DNA of 64,000 nt from contig JABAQQ010000001.1 in assembly GCA_019187225.1 (NCBI GenBank), forward strand, positions 62,001 to 126,000. The letters are read 5' to 3'. The stretch comes from Saprospiraceae bacterium. GTDB lineage: Bacteria; Bacteroidota; Bacteroidia; Chitinophagales; Saprospiraceae. The translations under genes were made by a program, and so were the position numbers. A model generated the notes under the pieces. It saw only the letters and a program-made list of their open reading frames with translations, ran no database searches and had not been told where the DNA came from. Positions 7,887 through 17,090 of this stretch are shown one piece after another (position 1 is the stretch's first letter; each line of letters starts with the position of its first letter).

Positions 7887-10800
7887 ATGAAACCAAACTT
7901 CTTCCTCGCAGCCCTTTTCACCACATTTTGGCCTGTACTTATATCGGCACAGGACTGGCAATATGCCAAAAGGTACTCCGCGGCTACCGGCTCTATACTT
8001 ACCAACGCGGCTGTCAGCACCGCTCCTGACGGCAGCACTTACCTGGTGGGTACTGTCAGAGGCACGGTTATGTTCGACAACATTTCGGTCTCCACACCAA
8101 CGGGCATCACGCAGAGCTACCTGCTCAAATTGGACATGGGCGCTCAGGCCGTTTGGGTACAGACTTTCGACCAAAAAGCCTATGACGTAACCACCGATGC
8201 GCAGGGCAATGTGTTTGTTGCGGGTGCGATTGCCGTGGGCTCGCCTGCCAGCGACAGCCTTACCTTTATAGCAAAATATGATGCCAACGGGCAATTGCTC
8301 GCTTCTTTGGAAAGTAGCGGGGCAGGAAAGAGCTGGGCAAAAGCCGTGCGCACCGATGCTGCCGGCAATTGCTACGCGACCGGCTGGAAAACGGGAACAG
8401 TTTCATTCGGGGCCTTTACCCTTCCTGATCAGGGCAACCGCGATAATTTTCTGGTAAAACTCTCGCCAGACCTCGCCCTTGTCAATTGGGCCGTCAACAC
8501 CGGTTCCTCCAACAAACTGGATGAAGTGTACGACCTCGAGTTGGATGACAACGGTGGAATTTATACCGCAGGTAATTATTCGCAGACATTCCAGCTGATC
8601 CCGTGTTTTTGCTATAACGGAAGCTTTTTTACGGAAAAACGCAGTACAAGCAACGGAGCCCTGTTTTGGCAAAAAATATACTCCGGAGGCTCCGGTACGT
8701 CCACACAGCAGGTGTTGGCGCTTGCCGGAGATGGCCAAACGCTTTACACGGCCTCCAGTTTTAAAAACACGGTACAAATCCCGCCGAACATAACCCTCAC
8801 CGCCCAAAGCGGTACCGACGACTACCAACTTTTCGCTGCCGGTCTGAACTCCACGGACGGCAATGTCCAATGGGCAAAAAAAATCTCTTTCACCGGCGAC
8901 AGTTATATCACCGGGATGGCCTGGGCAGAGGATACACTCCACCTGCACGGTTATTTTAAAAGCAACACTTTGATGGGCAATGTTTTACTCGAACCATTGG
9001 GCACCTTTGATGCCTTCTATACTGAGGTGGCGCCGGCCAATGGCAATGTAACGAACGCGGAAAAATTCACTGGAAATGGCACCGATCAGGGGTTGGGCAT
9101 CGTGTCGGGCGACGGGAGACTGGCAGTCAGCGGGAATACATCGAGTAATTCCCTGACCATCGGAAACTTCAACCTGCCGGGAAGTACTAATTCTATTTAT
9201 GTGGCAGGTAAAATTTTCGATATCCCGCTCAACATCTCCATTAGCAATATAACCGACGCCAGTTGCCCGGGTATTGCGGATGGCAGCGCCACAGTAGCAG
9301 TGCAAGGCGGCGTTTCTCCTTATACTTACCTTTGGAACAACGGTCAAACCGACGCAACTGCCACAGGATTGGCGGCAGGCTCTTATACTGTAACTGTCAC
9401 GGATGGCGCCGGCACACAAATCTCCGCAACGGCAACCATCACTGAGCCGCCAGCCCTGACAGCTGGCTTCGCCAACTCGGTGAACGGCCTGTCAGTGTCT
9501 TTTTCCAATAACTCCTCCAATGCCGCTTCTTATCTGTGGAATTTCGGTGACGGACAAACCAGCACGGAAGCCAATCCGGCACACACCTATGCCAACTGCG
9601 GCGCATACTCTGTGACTCTGACGGCGTCCAATCTTTGTGGTACCGCCACCAGCACGGCCAACATCACTATCGGAAACGGCCTGCCGGTTACAGGCTTCGC
9701 CAACTCGGTGAACGGCCTGTCAGTGTCTTTTTCCAATAACTCCTCCAATGCCGCTTCTTATCTGTGGAACTTCGGTGACGGACAAACCAGCACGGAAGCC
9801 AATCCGGCACACACCTATGCCAACTGCGGTATGTACACCGTGACTCTGACGGCGACCAATCTTTGTGGTACCGCCACCAGCACGGCCAACATCACTATCG
9901 GAAACGGCCTGCCGGTTACAGGCTTCGCCAACTCGGTGAACGGCCTGTCAGTGTCTTTTTTCAACAACACCTCCAATGCCGCTTCTTATCTGTGGAACTT
10001 CGGTGACGGACAAACCAGCACGGAAGCCAATCCGGCACACACCTATGCCAACTGCGGTATATACACCGTGACTCTGACGGCGACCAATCTTTGTGGCAAC
10101 AACACCAGCATGGCTACCGTCACCATCGGGAACGGCTATCCCGAAGCCAGCTTCGTCAGCACCGTTGACAGCTTATCGGCCTCTTTTTCCAATAACTCCT
10201 CCAACGCCACTTCTTATACCTGGAACTTTGGCGACGGCCAAACCAGCTCCGAAGCGAACCCGGAGCACACTTACACGGCAGTAGGAAGTTACACCGTGAC
10301 TCTCATTGCCGGAAATATGTGCGGAACAGACACTTTTTCCCAAACAGTCATCATACCCCCTTTCGGAGAAGCGCCTATAGCGGATTTTACAGCCGACAAA
10401 CTGACCGTCTGCGCAGGCGATACCATCCATTTTACCAATCTGTCAGTCAATGCCAATACGCTCAGCTGGTGGTTCCCGGGGGGCGAACCGATGAACTCGA
10501 CGGAAGCCAATCCAGCCGTTGTATTCAACGATGCCGGCCTGCATTCCGTGGTCCTGACCGTTTACAACGATTTTGGCGAAGACCAGGAAATCAAAACAGA
10601 ATACATCATTGTCATTGGTTTGCCGGTCGCTAATTTCGGTTTGGACACTTCCGGTCTCACCGTAACATTCAGTGACTCATCGCTGCATGCAGACAACTAT
10701 TTCTGGGAATTTGGCGACGGAACAAGCAGTACCGAACCGGCGCCGTCCCATACCTATGCCAACCCGGGCGCCTATACCATCCGGCTGACGGTGCAAAATA

Positions 10801-11123
10801 CCTGTGGAGCCGATGTACTGGAAAAAACAATAGAGTTGGGGATTGTTTCATCATCCATACCGGGCTGGCTCGATGCGCTTCGCCTGTATCCCAATCCCAA
10901 CAATGGGGTTTTTAACCTCGAATTAAACGGCCCTGTCGCTGATGCAGCCGAATTCGATCTGTTCGGCGTGGACGGCAGGCTGATCCGGCATGAAACGGCC
11001 GGTTTTAGCAGCGGCTTTCTGAATCACCGTTTTGAGTGCAGCGAAGCCCCGGCAGGATCGTACCTTCTTCGCATTCGTATAAGAGAAAAAGTTACTTTTG
11101 CGAAGGTGCTGATACAGCGTTGA
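7887..11123 (+). CDS. Secreted multi-PKD protein with T9SS C-terminal sorting domain
   Basis: A 1078-residue exported surface protein. The N-terminus is a signal peptide ending near SAQDW. Residues ~25-440 form a repetitive beta-propeller-like region of the kind annotated as SBBP/WD-like repeats (DAQGNVFVAG, DAAGNCYATG). An SprB-type repeat follows (residues ~450-525: ASCPGIADGSATV..GGVSPYTYLW). Then come at least six PKD domains, each with WNFGDG or a close variant, three of them nearly identical. The last ~80 residues (LRLYPNPNNGVFNLEL to KVLIQR) are a type A T9SS sorting domain, which directs export across the outer membrane and attachment to the surface. A structural or adhesive role is inferred. 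Confidence 0.9.
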   Translation: MKPNFFLAALFTTFWPVLISAQDWQYAKRYSAATGSILTNAAVSTAPDGSTYLVGTVRGTVMFDNISVSTPTGITQSYLLKLDMGAQAVWVQTFDQKAYDVTTDAQGNVFVAGAIAVGSPASDSLTFIAKYDANGQLLASLESSGAGKSWAKAVRTDAAGNCYATGWKTGTVSFGAFTLPDQGNRDNFLVKLSPDLALVNWAVNTGSSNKLDEVYDLELDDNGGIYTAGNYSQTFQLIPCFCYNGSFFTEKRSTSNGALFWQKIYSGGSGTSTQQVLALAGDGQTLYTASSFKNTVQIPPNITLTAQSGTDDYQLFAAGLNSTDGNVQWAKKISFTGDSYITGMAWAEDTLHLHGYFKSNTLMGNVLLEPLGTFDAFYTEVAPANGNVTNAEKFTGNGTDQGLGIVSGDGRLAVSGNTSSNSLTIGNFNLPGSTNSIYVAGKIFDIPLNISISNITDASCPGIADGSATVAVQGGVSPYTYLWNNGQTDATATGLAAGSYTVTVTDGAGTQISATATITEPPALTAGFANSVNGLSVSFSNNSSNAASYLWNFGDGQTSTEANPAHTYANCGAYSVTLTASNLCGTATSTANITIGNGLPVTGFANSVNGLSVSFSNNSSNAASYLWNFGDGQTSTEANPAHTYANCGMYTVTLTATNLCGTATSTANITIGNGLPVTGFANSVNGLSVSFFNNTSNAASYLWNFGDGQTSTEANPAHTYANCGIYTVTLTATNLCGNNTSMATVTIGNGYPEASFVSTVDSLSASFSNNSSNATSYTWNFGDGQTSSEANPEHTYTAVGSYTVTLIAGNMCGTDTFSQTVIIPPFGEAPIADFTADKLTVCAGDTIHFTNLSVNANTLSWWFPGGEPMNSTEANPAVVFNDAGLHSVVLTVYNDFGEDQEIKTEYIIVIGLPVANFGLDTSGLTVTFSDSSLHADNYFWEFGDGTSSTEPAPSHTYANPGAYTIRLTVQNTCGADVLEKTIELGIVSSSIPGWLDALRLYPNPNNGVFNLELNGPVADAAEFDLFGVDGRLIRHETAGFSSGFLNHRFECSEAPAGSYLLRIRIREKVTFAKVLIQR
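9465..10376 (+). repeat. Four tandem 228-bp PKD-coding repeat units
   Basis: Units begin at 9465, 9693, 9921 and 10149, exactly 228 bases (76 codons) apart. The first three are nearly identical at the DNA level, including third positions, with a handful of changes such as GAYS/GMYT/GIYT; the fourth is diverged but stays in register. Such near-identity points to recent duplication or gene conversion and makes copy number prone to change or to assembly collapse. Confidence 0.95.
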
Positions 11124-11173
11124 GAACATCGGGGGTGAAAACAATTGAAGCGGTAATATGACGTAGAGATTTT

Positions 11174-11265
11174 CCCGCAGATGACGCAGAAAAATGGCGC
11201 AGATCATCGCAGATTGACATTTATATTTGCGGCTATCTGAGCCACTTTTCTGCGTCATCTGCGGG
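11174..11265. repeat. 20-bp perfect inverted repeat between two PKD genes
   Basis: The arms 11174-11193 and 11246-11265 are perfect reverse complements (core CCCGCAGATGACGCAG) separated by 52 bases. The spacer repeats GCAGAT-like words. There is no T-run after the right arm, so it is not a standard intrinsic terminator. It looks like a dispersed palindromic repeat, though an RNA hairpin limiting read-through between the two genes is possible. Confidence 0.85.
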
Positions 11266-11291
11266 ATTATTTTGCTGAAGATCAATTATAT

Positions 11292-13199
11292 ATGAAAAAA
11301 TCCTGCTTCCCGTTTTTCGTATTGTTTTTGCTGAACACCTGCGCTCCTGCACAGGCCATCCTCCAGATCGGCGAGCCATTCGTTGCCGACCAGGGGTATG
11401 ACCTCCTGATTACCCAGGACGGTGGATTCGTCACCTGCGGAAACAAAGGCAACAACGCCATCGTGTACAAATCGGACTGCGCCGGCACGCTCACCAACCA
11501 GATCGAAAAATCTTATGCGCCGGGGCCCGGCCGATTTTATGATGCTGTGCAAATGAATGACGGCAGCATCGTTGCAGTCGGTTCGGCTACTATCGCCACG
11601 TCTACGGATACCCTCGAGCGGATTTTGATCCTGAAAACCTCCCCCGATCTCGCCGAAATTGCCGTCGCCAATTACCCGGTTTCCGGCAAAGCAGCCCGGG
11701 CAAAGTCTGTTGCCCTGGCTTCCAACGGTAATTTGTTGGTATTCGGTGATGTGGCGGGCGATTCCCCCAACCTGAGTGATATGTTCTTGCTGCGCGTAGA
11801 TCAGAGTTCCTTGTTGCCCATTTTCAACCCGGCGATCTACAATATTATCAATGGCGTGGACATCGCAGCGGAGATCATTCCAACCGCTGACGGTAACTAC
11901 CTGCTCGCCGGCAGCAGTTATTCGGGAAATATCTTTGACCCCGATGCCATAATTGCCAACCGGTTGGTGGTGATGAAGGCGACTGAGAACGGCCCTCTGT
12001 TGTGGACTTATTTGTACCTCGATACCTTTCCGGCACAATATGGGGGGGCACTCGCCGGCGGTGTGGAACAGAATCCTGTATCAGGTAATATCATGCTTTC
12101 CGGCACGACCTACGGCGGCTCGCCCGTAATGCACCAGGATGCCCTTTTTATTCTGCTCGGCAACAACGGCGATTTCCTCGATTCGGCGCTGCTGCAGGCT
12201 CCCATGCGGCAGGGGATTTACGGCATGACAGGTTATGCAGATTTGCCGGGCCTGTTCCTGGCGGTGGGCGACAGCGATAACCCGGTTTTTGGCGTGCCCA
12301 ACCTCTTTGCCGCACAGGCATTCGAACTCGACGGGCAGATCTTACAGACCGCCCTCACCAACGAAATGGCGTCGCCCCTCTCGCTCTCCGACGTGATCGA
12401 ACTCGGGCAAAATCGCTTGGCGGTCATCGCTACCATCCCCGATAATCCAACCGTGCTCAACTCGAAGGACATTATCGTGGCTACGCCTCAAATTGACAAC
12501 ATCGGGATACTTTATCAGAATTGTGCGTTGGTGGCGTCTTTCAGCGCTGTTGGTCCCGTTTATCAGTGGTATCTCGATGGCATTCCCATCCCCGGCGCCA
12601 CTGCCGGCGTATATTTTCCAGCCGAATCGGGTTCCTACCGGGTGCAGATCACCGACAATATCGGGTGCTCCGGTATTTCAGATACGCTAACGGTGACGCT
12701 TGCTTCGGCGGGCTTCGATGTGGAAGTTGATAATTTAACTACGGCTTTTGCCAACACCTCGACCGGCGCAACCTCTTATACCTGGGATTTCGGAGACGGC
12801 ACTCCTTTCAGTTCAGAGACGAACCCGACGCATACTTTTTCTTCCGGCGGTTCTTATACGGTGACTTTGATCGCATCTTCGCCGTGCAGCGCCGATACTT
12901 TGACACAAACGATTGGCCTGGTCAGTGCAGAGGAACATTCATGGCTTCCACAGTGCCGTGTGTTTCCCAATCCGGGTACAGGTAAATTTTTAATGGAAAT
13001 AAAGGATGCCGTGCCACAGGAATTGGTACTATCGCTGATCAACCCCGTAGGCCAGGTGATCTTTCACCAGGTTCTGGACTTCCGCGGCAGTGCAATACAG
13101 CGCTATTTTGATCTGGGCGAAGCGCCGCCGGGAATTTACACCATGCGGATACAAGGAGAGGACAAGACCGGTTTTGTGAAAGTTGTGGTAGTAAAATAA
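11292..13199 (+). CDS. Secreted PKD-domain protein with T9SS C-terminal sorting domain
   Basis: A 635-residue exported protein. The signal peptide (MKKSCFPFFVLFLLNTCAPAQA) is followed by a ~400-residue beta-propeller-like region (DQGYDLLITQDGGFVTCG and similar blades), then an Ig-like stretch (PVYQWYLDGIPIPGAT), one PKD domain (YTWDFGDGTPFSSETNPTHTF) and a T9SS type A sorting domain (CRVFPNPGTGKFLMEIKDA to FVKVVVVK). It is the same style as the preceding larger gene and both are probably displayed on the cell surface. A cysteine in the signal peptide could suggest a lipobox, but the context APAQA fits signal peptidase I better. Confidence 0.88.
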   Translation: MKKSCFPFFVLFLLNTCAPAQAILQIGEPFVADQGYDLLITQDGGFVTCGNKGNNAIVYKSDCAGTLTNQIEKSYAPGPGRFYDAVQMNDGSIVAVGSATIATSTDTLERILILKTSPDLAEIAVANYPVSGKAARAKSVALASNGNLLVFGDVAGDSPNLSDMFLLRVDQSSLLPIFNPAIYNIINGVDIAAEIIPTADGNYLLAGSSYSGNIFDPDAIIANRLVVMKATENGPLLWTYLYLDTFPAQYGGALAGGVEQNPVSGNIMLSGTTYGGSPVMHQDALFILLGNNGDFLDSALLQAPMRQGIYGMTGYADLPGLFLAVGDSDNPVFGVPNLFAAQAFELDGQILQTALTNEMASPLSLSDVIELGQNRLAVIATIPDNPTVLNSKDIIVATPQIDNIGILYQNCALVASFSAVGPVYQWYLDGIPIPGATAGVYFPAESGSYRVQITDNIGCSGISDTLTVTLASAGFDVEVDNLTTAFANTSTGATSYTWDFGDGTPFSSETNPTHTFSSGGSYTVTLIASSPCSADTLTQTIGLVSAEEHSWLPQCRVFPNPGTGKFLMEIKDAVPQELVLSLINPVGQVIFHQVLDFRGSAIQRYFDLGEAPPGIYTMRIQGEDKTGFVKVVVVK

Positions 13200-13236
13200 G
13201 ACTGCGGCCAATTTTCGGGAAACAGGTCGTGCCAAT

Positions 13237-13277
13237 AAAAAGCCGCAAGCGCGCATCCGGCGCGTTTGCGGCTTTTT
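13237..13277. terminator. Strong bidirectional intrinsic terminator
   Basis: An 18-bp stem (AAAAAGCCGCAAGCGCGC pairing with GCGCGTTTGCGGCTTTTT, one G:T wobble) with a 5-base loop. The A-run on one side and the T-run on the other allow it to act on both strands. It ends the PKD gene at 13199 and would also stop the small minus-strand frame at 13303-13431. Confidence 0.93.
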
Positions 13278-13302
13278 ATCTATGTTATTGATTTTCAGGT
13301 GC

Positions 13303-13431
13303 TTATTTTGGAAAATCAAGGATGAAGTTGCGGTAATACAACATCAGCAGAAGCCCGATAAAGAAAAATAAACCCATAAAAAGGTAGAGTATGCAATAGC
13401 CTTTGCCGCGGGAGTTTTGAATATTGTCCAT
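13303..13431 (-). CDS. Possible 42-residue single-span membrane protein
   Basis: A short frame (MDNIQNSRGKGYCILYLF...) whose middle is one strongly hydrophobic helix (LYLFMGLFFFIGLLLML) between a basic N-terminus and a polar tail. It is followed directly by the bidirectional terminator at 13237-13277, which supports transcription on this strand. Single-span miniproteins are common in this phylum, but no homology can be claimed. It could also be chance coding in an AT-rich gap. Confidence 0.45.
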   Translation of the reverse strand: MDNIQNSRGKGYCILYLFMGLFFFIGLLLMLYYRNFILDFPK

Positions 13432-13540
13432 CAGTTATCCGAATTGTGGTGATGCAAAAAGTCGGGCAAAAGTATAAAGCCTGCCCGATAATCCGCCGGT
13501 CAACCGTTTTTTTTCGCAAGTTCAGAATGTTTTTAAAGTG

Positions 13541-13665
13541 GAGGGTGGACGGTAGACGGTGGACGGTAGACGGCGTAGAGTTGACAAAAATTAAGAAATA
13601 GTGAACCGTCCACCGTCCACCGTCCACCGTCTACCGTCCACCGTCCACCGTCAAAAAGTCCACCC
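13541..13665. repeat. Inverted pair of heptanucleotide arrays upstream of mutL
   Basis: The left arm (13549-13576) has three ACGGTRG heptamers plus a variant ACGGCGT; the right arm has six consecutive CYACCGT heptamers (13610-13651). The arms are reverse complements, and even the flanks match (GGAGGGTGG on the left, CCACCCTCC on the right). The 30-odd-base centre is A-rich. The right arm lies about 100 bases before the mutL start. The left arm shares the tail ACGGCGTAGAGTTGACAA with the array at 18188. Confidence 0.95.
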
Positions 13666-13685
13666 TCCAATATCCAAAATTCAAG

Positions 13686-13693
13686 TATCTTTG
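13686..13693 (+). promoter_or_regulatory. Bacteroidota -7 element (TATCTTTG) for mutL
   Basis: TATCTTTG fits the TANNTTTG consensus of the primary sigma factor in this phylum and lies 60 bases before the mutL ATG, just downstream of the heptamer array. No good -33 TTG is seen at the usual distance, because that position is occupied by array-derived sequence. Confidence 0.5.
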
Positions 13694-13753
13694 CACACAA
13701 AGCGCGCTTTATTTGGTCTGAAAAGAACAAAAACCGCCGGCGCGCGCCCGATT

Positions 13754-15646
13754 ATGACCGACGTCATCCAATTGTTGCCGGAAAATGTAGCCAACCAAAT
13801 TGCTGCAGGAGAAGTGGTGCAACGCCCCTCCTCAGTAGTAAAAGAGTTGCTCGAAAATGCCATTGATGCCGGCGCTACTCAGATCAAACTCATCGTACGC
13901 GACGCGGGCAAGACCCTCGTACAAGTCATTGACAACGGCTGCGGTATGTCTGAAACCGATGCCCGCATGAGCTTCGAACGGCACGCCACCTCTAAGATCC
14001 GCGAAGCCAAAGACCTGTTTGCCATCCACACCATGGGCTTTCGGGGCGAGGCGCTGGCTTCCATTGCCGCCGTCGCACAGGTAGAAATGCGCACCCGGCG
14101 TGCGGTGGACGAACTCGGTGTCCGTATCGCAGTTGAAAGTTCGACGATAAAAGCGCATGAGGCCTGCCAGAGCCCGACCGGAACGAATATCTCGGTCAAA
14201 AACCTGTTTTTTAACGTCCCCGCCCGTCGCAATTTTTTGAAAAGCGACCCGGTGGAGATGCGCCATATCCTCGATGAATTTCAGCGCGTAGCCATGGCGA
14301 ATCCCGACCTTTTTTTCTCCTTGCACCACAACGATCAGGAAATATTTCACCTCCCGCCCGGCAATCTGCGCCAGCGCGTGGTCAAGATATTCGGCGAAGC
14401 TGTCAACAAAAAACTCGTGCCGGTGCAACAGGAGACCGATATCCTGCGCATCTCCGGTTTTGTCGGCAAACCCGATTATTTCAAAAAAGTGCGGGGCGAA
14501 CAATTGTTTTTCGTAAACAAACGCTTCATTAAAAGCAACTACCTGCACCATGCCGTAGTGAGCGCCTACGAGGATCTGCTTCCGTCTGATGCCTACCCGT
14601 TCTACGTCCTCTTTCTCGACATTGATCCCATGCGCATTGACATCAACGTGCATCCGACCAAACAGGAGATCAAATTCGACGATGAAAAACTCGTATACAA
14701 CTACCTGAAAGTCAGTGTTCGGCATGCACTTGGCAGTCACAACGTTACACCCACGCTCGACTTCGAACAGGAGCCGGCTTTTCAGGCAATGCCGACGAAA
14801 ACGCCTTCCCTCCGGCCCGAAACGGAGCGCCCGGCATCGGTCGGCGATTTCGCCCGTCCACGCCCCGACAATGGCGACGACCGCCGTCACGAAGACAACC
14901 TGCGTCATTGGCAGCGTTTGTATGAGGGACTCGAACTGGTGGGAAAAAGCGGTGGAGCACCGGAAGAAGGCGAGGCAGGGAATGTTGCGGCGGGCGGGAA
15001 CTCCCTGAGTTTTGAGGTCCGCACAAGCGCTGAAAACACTTCGATGGACGACGAAAGCGGCTCTTTTTCAAAAAGCCAGAAAGAACCGTATCAGATTCAC
15101 GGCCAATATATCGTGAGTCATATCAAGTCGGGTTTTCTGCTTATTGACCAGCAGGCTGCGAGCGAGCGCATTCTCTACGAACGTTACTTAGAAGCGCTCG
15201 GCAGTCAACCGATCGCCACACAAAAATTGCTATTTCCCAAAACATTCGAGTTGCCGGCAGCCGATGCGGCCTTACTGCGCGACATCCTCGACGAGGTGAA
15301 CCGCCTCGGCTTCGAGATCGCTGAATTCGGCGGTAATTCATTCATCATCCACGGTACGCCCGCCGACCTGAGCGGTGTCTCGGAAGAGGCCTTGCTGGAA
15401 AAAGTGCTGGCGCAATACAAGGACAACCTGGAACTCGAACTCGGCATTCAGGATAATCTCGCCCGCGCGATGGCGCGCAACGCCGCCATACGGCGCGGCC
15501 AATCGCTCACCGTGCCGGAAATGCAGGATCTGATTGACCGCCTCTTCGCCTGCGCCGTGCCGTTCAGCAGTCCGTCGGGGCGCAACACCTTCATTACCTT
15601 TGATTTGGAGGAATTGCAAAAGCGGTTTGGGGGGGGTAATTTTTAA
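13754..15646 (+). CDS. mutL: DNA mismatch repair protein MutL
   Basis: A 630-residue MutL. The ATG at 13754 gives the canonical start MTDVIQLLPENVANQIAAGEVV; upstream codons come from the heptamer array. The GHKL ATPase motifs are present: ENAIDAGA, DNGCGM and HATSKI, then MGFRGEALASI. The C-terminal dimerisation domain is complete. The endonuclease metal motif DQHA(X)2E(X)4E appears here as DQQAASERILYE, with glutamine in place of the histidine, and the downstream motifs normally holding metal-binding Cys/His are weak (ARNAAIRRG). It may therefore be a non-nicking or weakly nicking MutL. It is convergent with hemA. Confidence 0.97.
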   Translation: MTDVIQLLPENVANQIAAGEVVQRPSSVVKELLENAIDAGATQIKLIVRDAGKTLVQVIDNGCGMSETDARMSFERHATSKIREAKDLFAIHTMGFRGEALASIAAVAQVEMRTRRAVDELGVRIAVESSTIKAHEACQSPTGTNISVKNLFFNVPARRNFLKSDPVEMRHILDEFQRVAMANPDLFFSLHHNDQEIFHLPPGNLRQRVVKIFGEAVNKKLVPVQQETDILRISGFVGKPDYFKKVRGEQLFFVNKRFIKSNYLHHAVVSAYEDLLPSDAYPFYVLFLDIDPMRIDINVHPTKQEIKFDDEKLVYNYLKVSVRHALGSHNVTPTLDFEQEPAFQAMPTKTPSLRPETERPASVGDFARPRPDNGDDRRHEDNLRHWQRLYEGLELVGKSGGAPEEGEAGNVAAGGNSLSFEVRTSAENTSMDDESGSFSKSQKEPYQIHGQYIVSHIKSGFLLIDQQAASERILYERYLEALGSQPIATQKLLFPKTFELPAADAALLRDILDEVNRLGFEIAEFGGNSFIIHGTPADLSGVSEEALLEKVLAQYKDNLELELGIQDNLARAMARNAAIRRGQSLTVPEMQDLIDRLFACAVPFSSPSGRNTFITFDLEELQKRFGGGNF

Positions 15647-15656
15647 TTCTGTCAGG

Positions 15657-16940
15657 TTAGCGTTTCAAAGCCCCATCTGACAAGATTTCCTTATGACTGT
15701 TGTGCTTTTGTTTTTGCACATGCAGCGCAATCGTCTTCGCCGCTTTCATCGGAATCGCCACACATTTTTTCTCCATGTAGCCCAGCATTTTGAGCATCAA
15801 TTCCTGCGTGGCGGGGTCGAGTTGGGCGAATTCTTTTCCGAAAACCTCGCTGACGGCGCGTTCTTTCACCGCACGCACTTCATCGGGAACATGGGCCAGC
15901 GCGCGTTCCACCTGGCGTTCGTGCCAAAGCGCCCGGTAGGCAAAGATGCGTTGTTCGATAATGACCTCCGCTTTTATCCGTTCGCGTTCGCGATGGGCGA
16001 GATTTTCATTGGCAACCGATTTAAGGTTTTCTATTTCAATAAACTGAACGGAGCATTCATCCAGTATCCGCTTGTCCACATTGTTCGGGACGGAGAGATC
16101 AACAACCGTTTTCCGGGAGGTTTCACCGGTCAGCAAGGATCGGTAAAGAGCGGGCGTCACCAACGCCTGGGTCGCGCCGGTGCAAACGACCAACGCGTCG
16201 AAGCCCTCCGAATAATATTCCAGGGCATCGAGTGGAAGTGCCCGTCCGCTGACGATTTCGGCGACGGCTTCGGCTTTCTCCAAAGTCCGGTTGAAAACGG
16301 TCACATTGCGGTAGCCGTATTTGGCCAAAAACCGGGCGTACAACTCATTGGTTTGCCCGGCGCCGACCATTAGAATGCGGGCGTTCGGGCTGGCTACATT
16401 TTTTTGCATCGCGGCAAACGCCAATGCAACGACGGAAAGGGCTTTTTCGCCAATACCGGTTTGCGAGTATATTTCCTTGGCTGTTTCAATGGTGAAACGC
16501 ATCAACAGGCGAATGTGGTCGCCGGTAAGTTGCCACGCGTGGCTGCGGTCGTACGCTTCGCGCAATTGCCGGATGATCTCGCGCTCACCCACAACGAGGC
16601 TGTCGAGCGAACCGGCCACTTCGAAAAGGTGGCGCACGGCATCAGCGCCGTGTAACAGGCGCATGTTGGTCGCAATATCTTGTATGGCCGAAGCGGTCAT
16701 TTCCGGGTGAAGCGTCTCCAATACTCCGGCAGCGAAGGCCTCGTTCACCGGCGCCTGGGTGTAAAATAGAAATGTGATGCGATTGCAGGTGGCAAGGTAA
16801 AGCAGTTCGTCCCAGCCGAAACGGTTTTTCAGTGCCTGCAAGAATCCGGGAGCGTGATCGCCCGGCACGACGACCTTCCCGATGGTTTCCAACGGTGCGT
16901 CGCGGTGTGTCAAAGTAAGAATATGATAGCCGTCCAACAT
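15657..16940 (-). CDS. hemA: Glutamyl-tRNA reductase
   Basis: A 427-residue HemA, which reduces glutamyl-tRNA(Glu) to glutamate-1-semialdehyde with NADPH, the first step of C5 tetrapyrrole synthesis. The catalytic cysteine is in the TCNR motif (Cys52). The conserved block GSLDSLVVGEREIIRQ is near residue 110, the NADPH-binding Rossmann motif is MVGAGQTNELYARFL near 195, and the C-terminal dimerisation helices are intact. Length is normal. No hemL/hemB neighbour is seen here, so it stands alone in this region, tail to tail with mutL. Confidence 0.97.
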   Translation of the reverse strand: MLDGYHILTLTHRDAPLETIGKVVVPGDHAPGFLQALKNRFGWDELLYLATCNRITFLFYTQAPVNEAFAAGVLETLHPEMTASAIQDIATNMRLLHGADAVRHLFEVAGSLDSLVVGEREIIRQLREAYDRSHAWQLTGDHIRLLMRFTIETAKEIYSQTGIGEKALSVVALAFAAMQKNVASPNARILMVGAGQTNELYARFLAKYGYRNVTVFNRTLEKAEAVAEIVSGRALPLDALEYYSEGFDALVVCTGATQALVTPALYRSLLTGETSRKTVVDLSVPNNVDKRILDECSVQFIEIENLKSVANENLAHRERERIKAEVIIEQRIFAYRALWHERQVERALAHVPDEVRAVKERAVSEVFGKEFAQLDPATQELMLKMLGYMEKKCVAIPMKAAKTIALHVQKQKHNSHKEILSDGALKR

Positions 16941-17047
16941 GGCGTAAATTCAGATAACAGGGTTTGTTTCGCGGAATTGACGTAAATGTAGGGGCGGAGG
17001 TTGCAGTGCAATGTCACGCCTGTGTCAAGGGGTGTGAGGGGATAAAA

Positions 17048-17082
17048 TTTGGAAACAGTCTAAACGAGGGTCGTTACTTTTG
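17048..17082 (+). promoter_or_regulatory. Promoter of the EamA permease gene
   Basis: TTTG at 17048-17051 and TACTTTTG at 17075-17082 form a -33/-7 pair of the Bacteroidota type with 23 bases between them. The ATG at 17091 is only 8 bases beyond the -7 element, so the transcript would have almost no leader. Confidence 0.6.
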
Positions 17083-17090
17083 CGGCTGCC

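Noticed and set aside
15693-16373. Long plus-strand open frame opposite hemA
   Set aside because: It is a shadow of hemA on the other strand, with histidine- and phenylalanine-rich composition typical of antisense frames.
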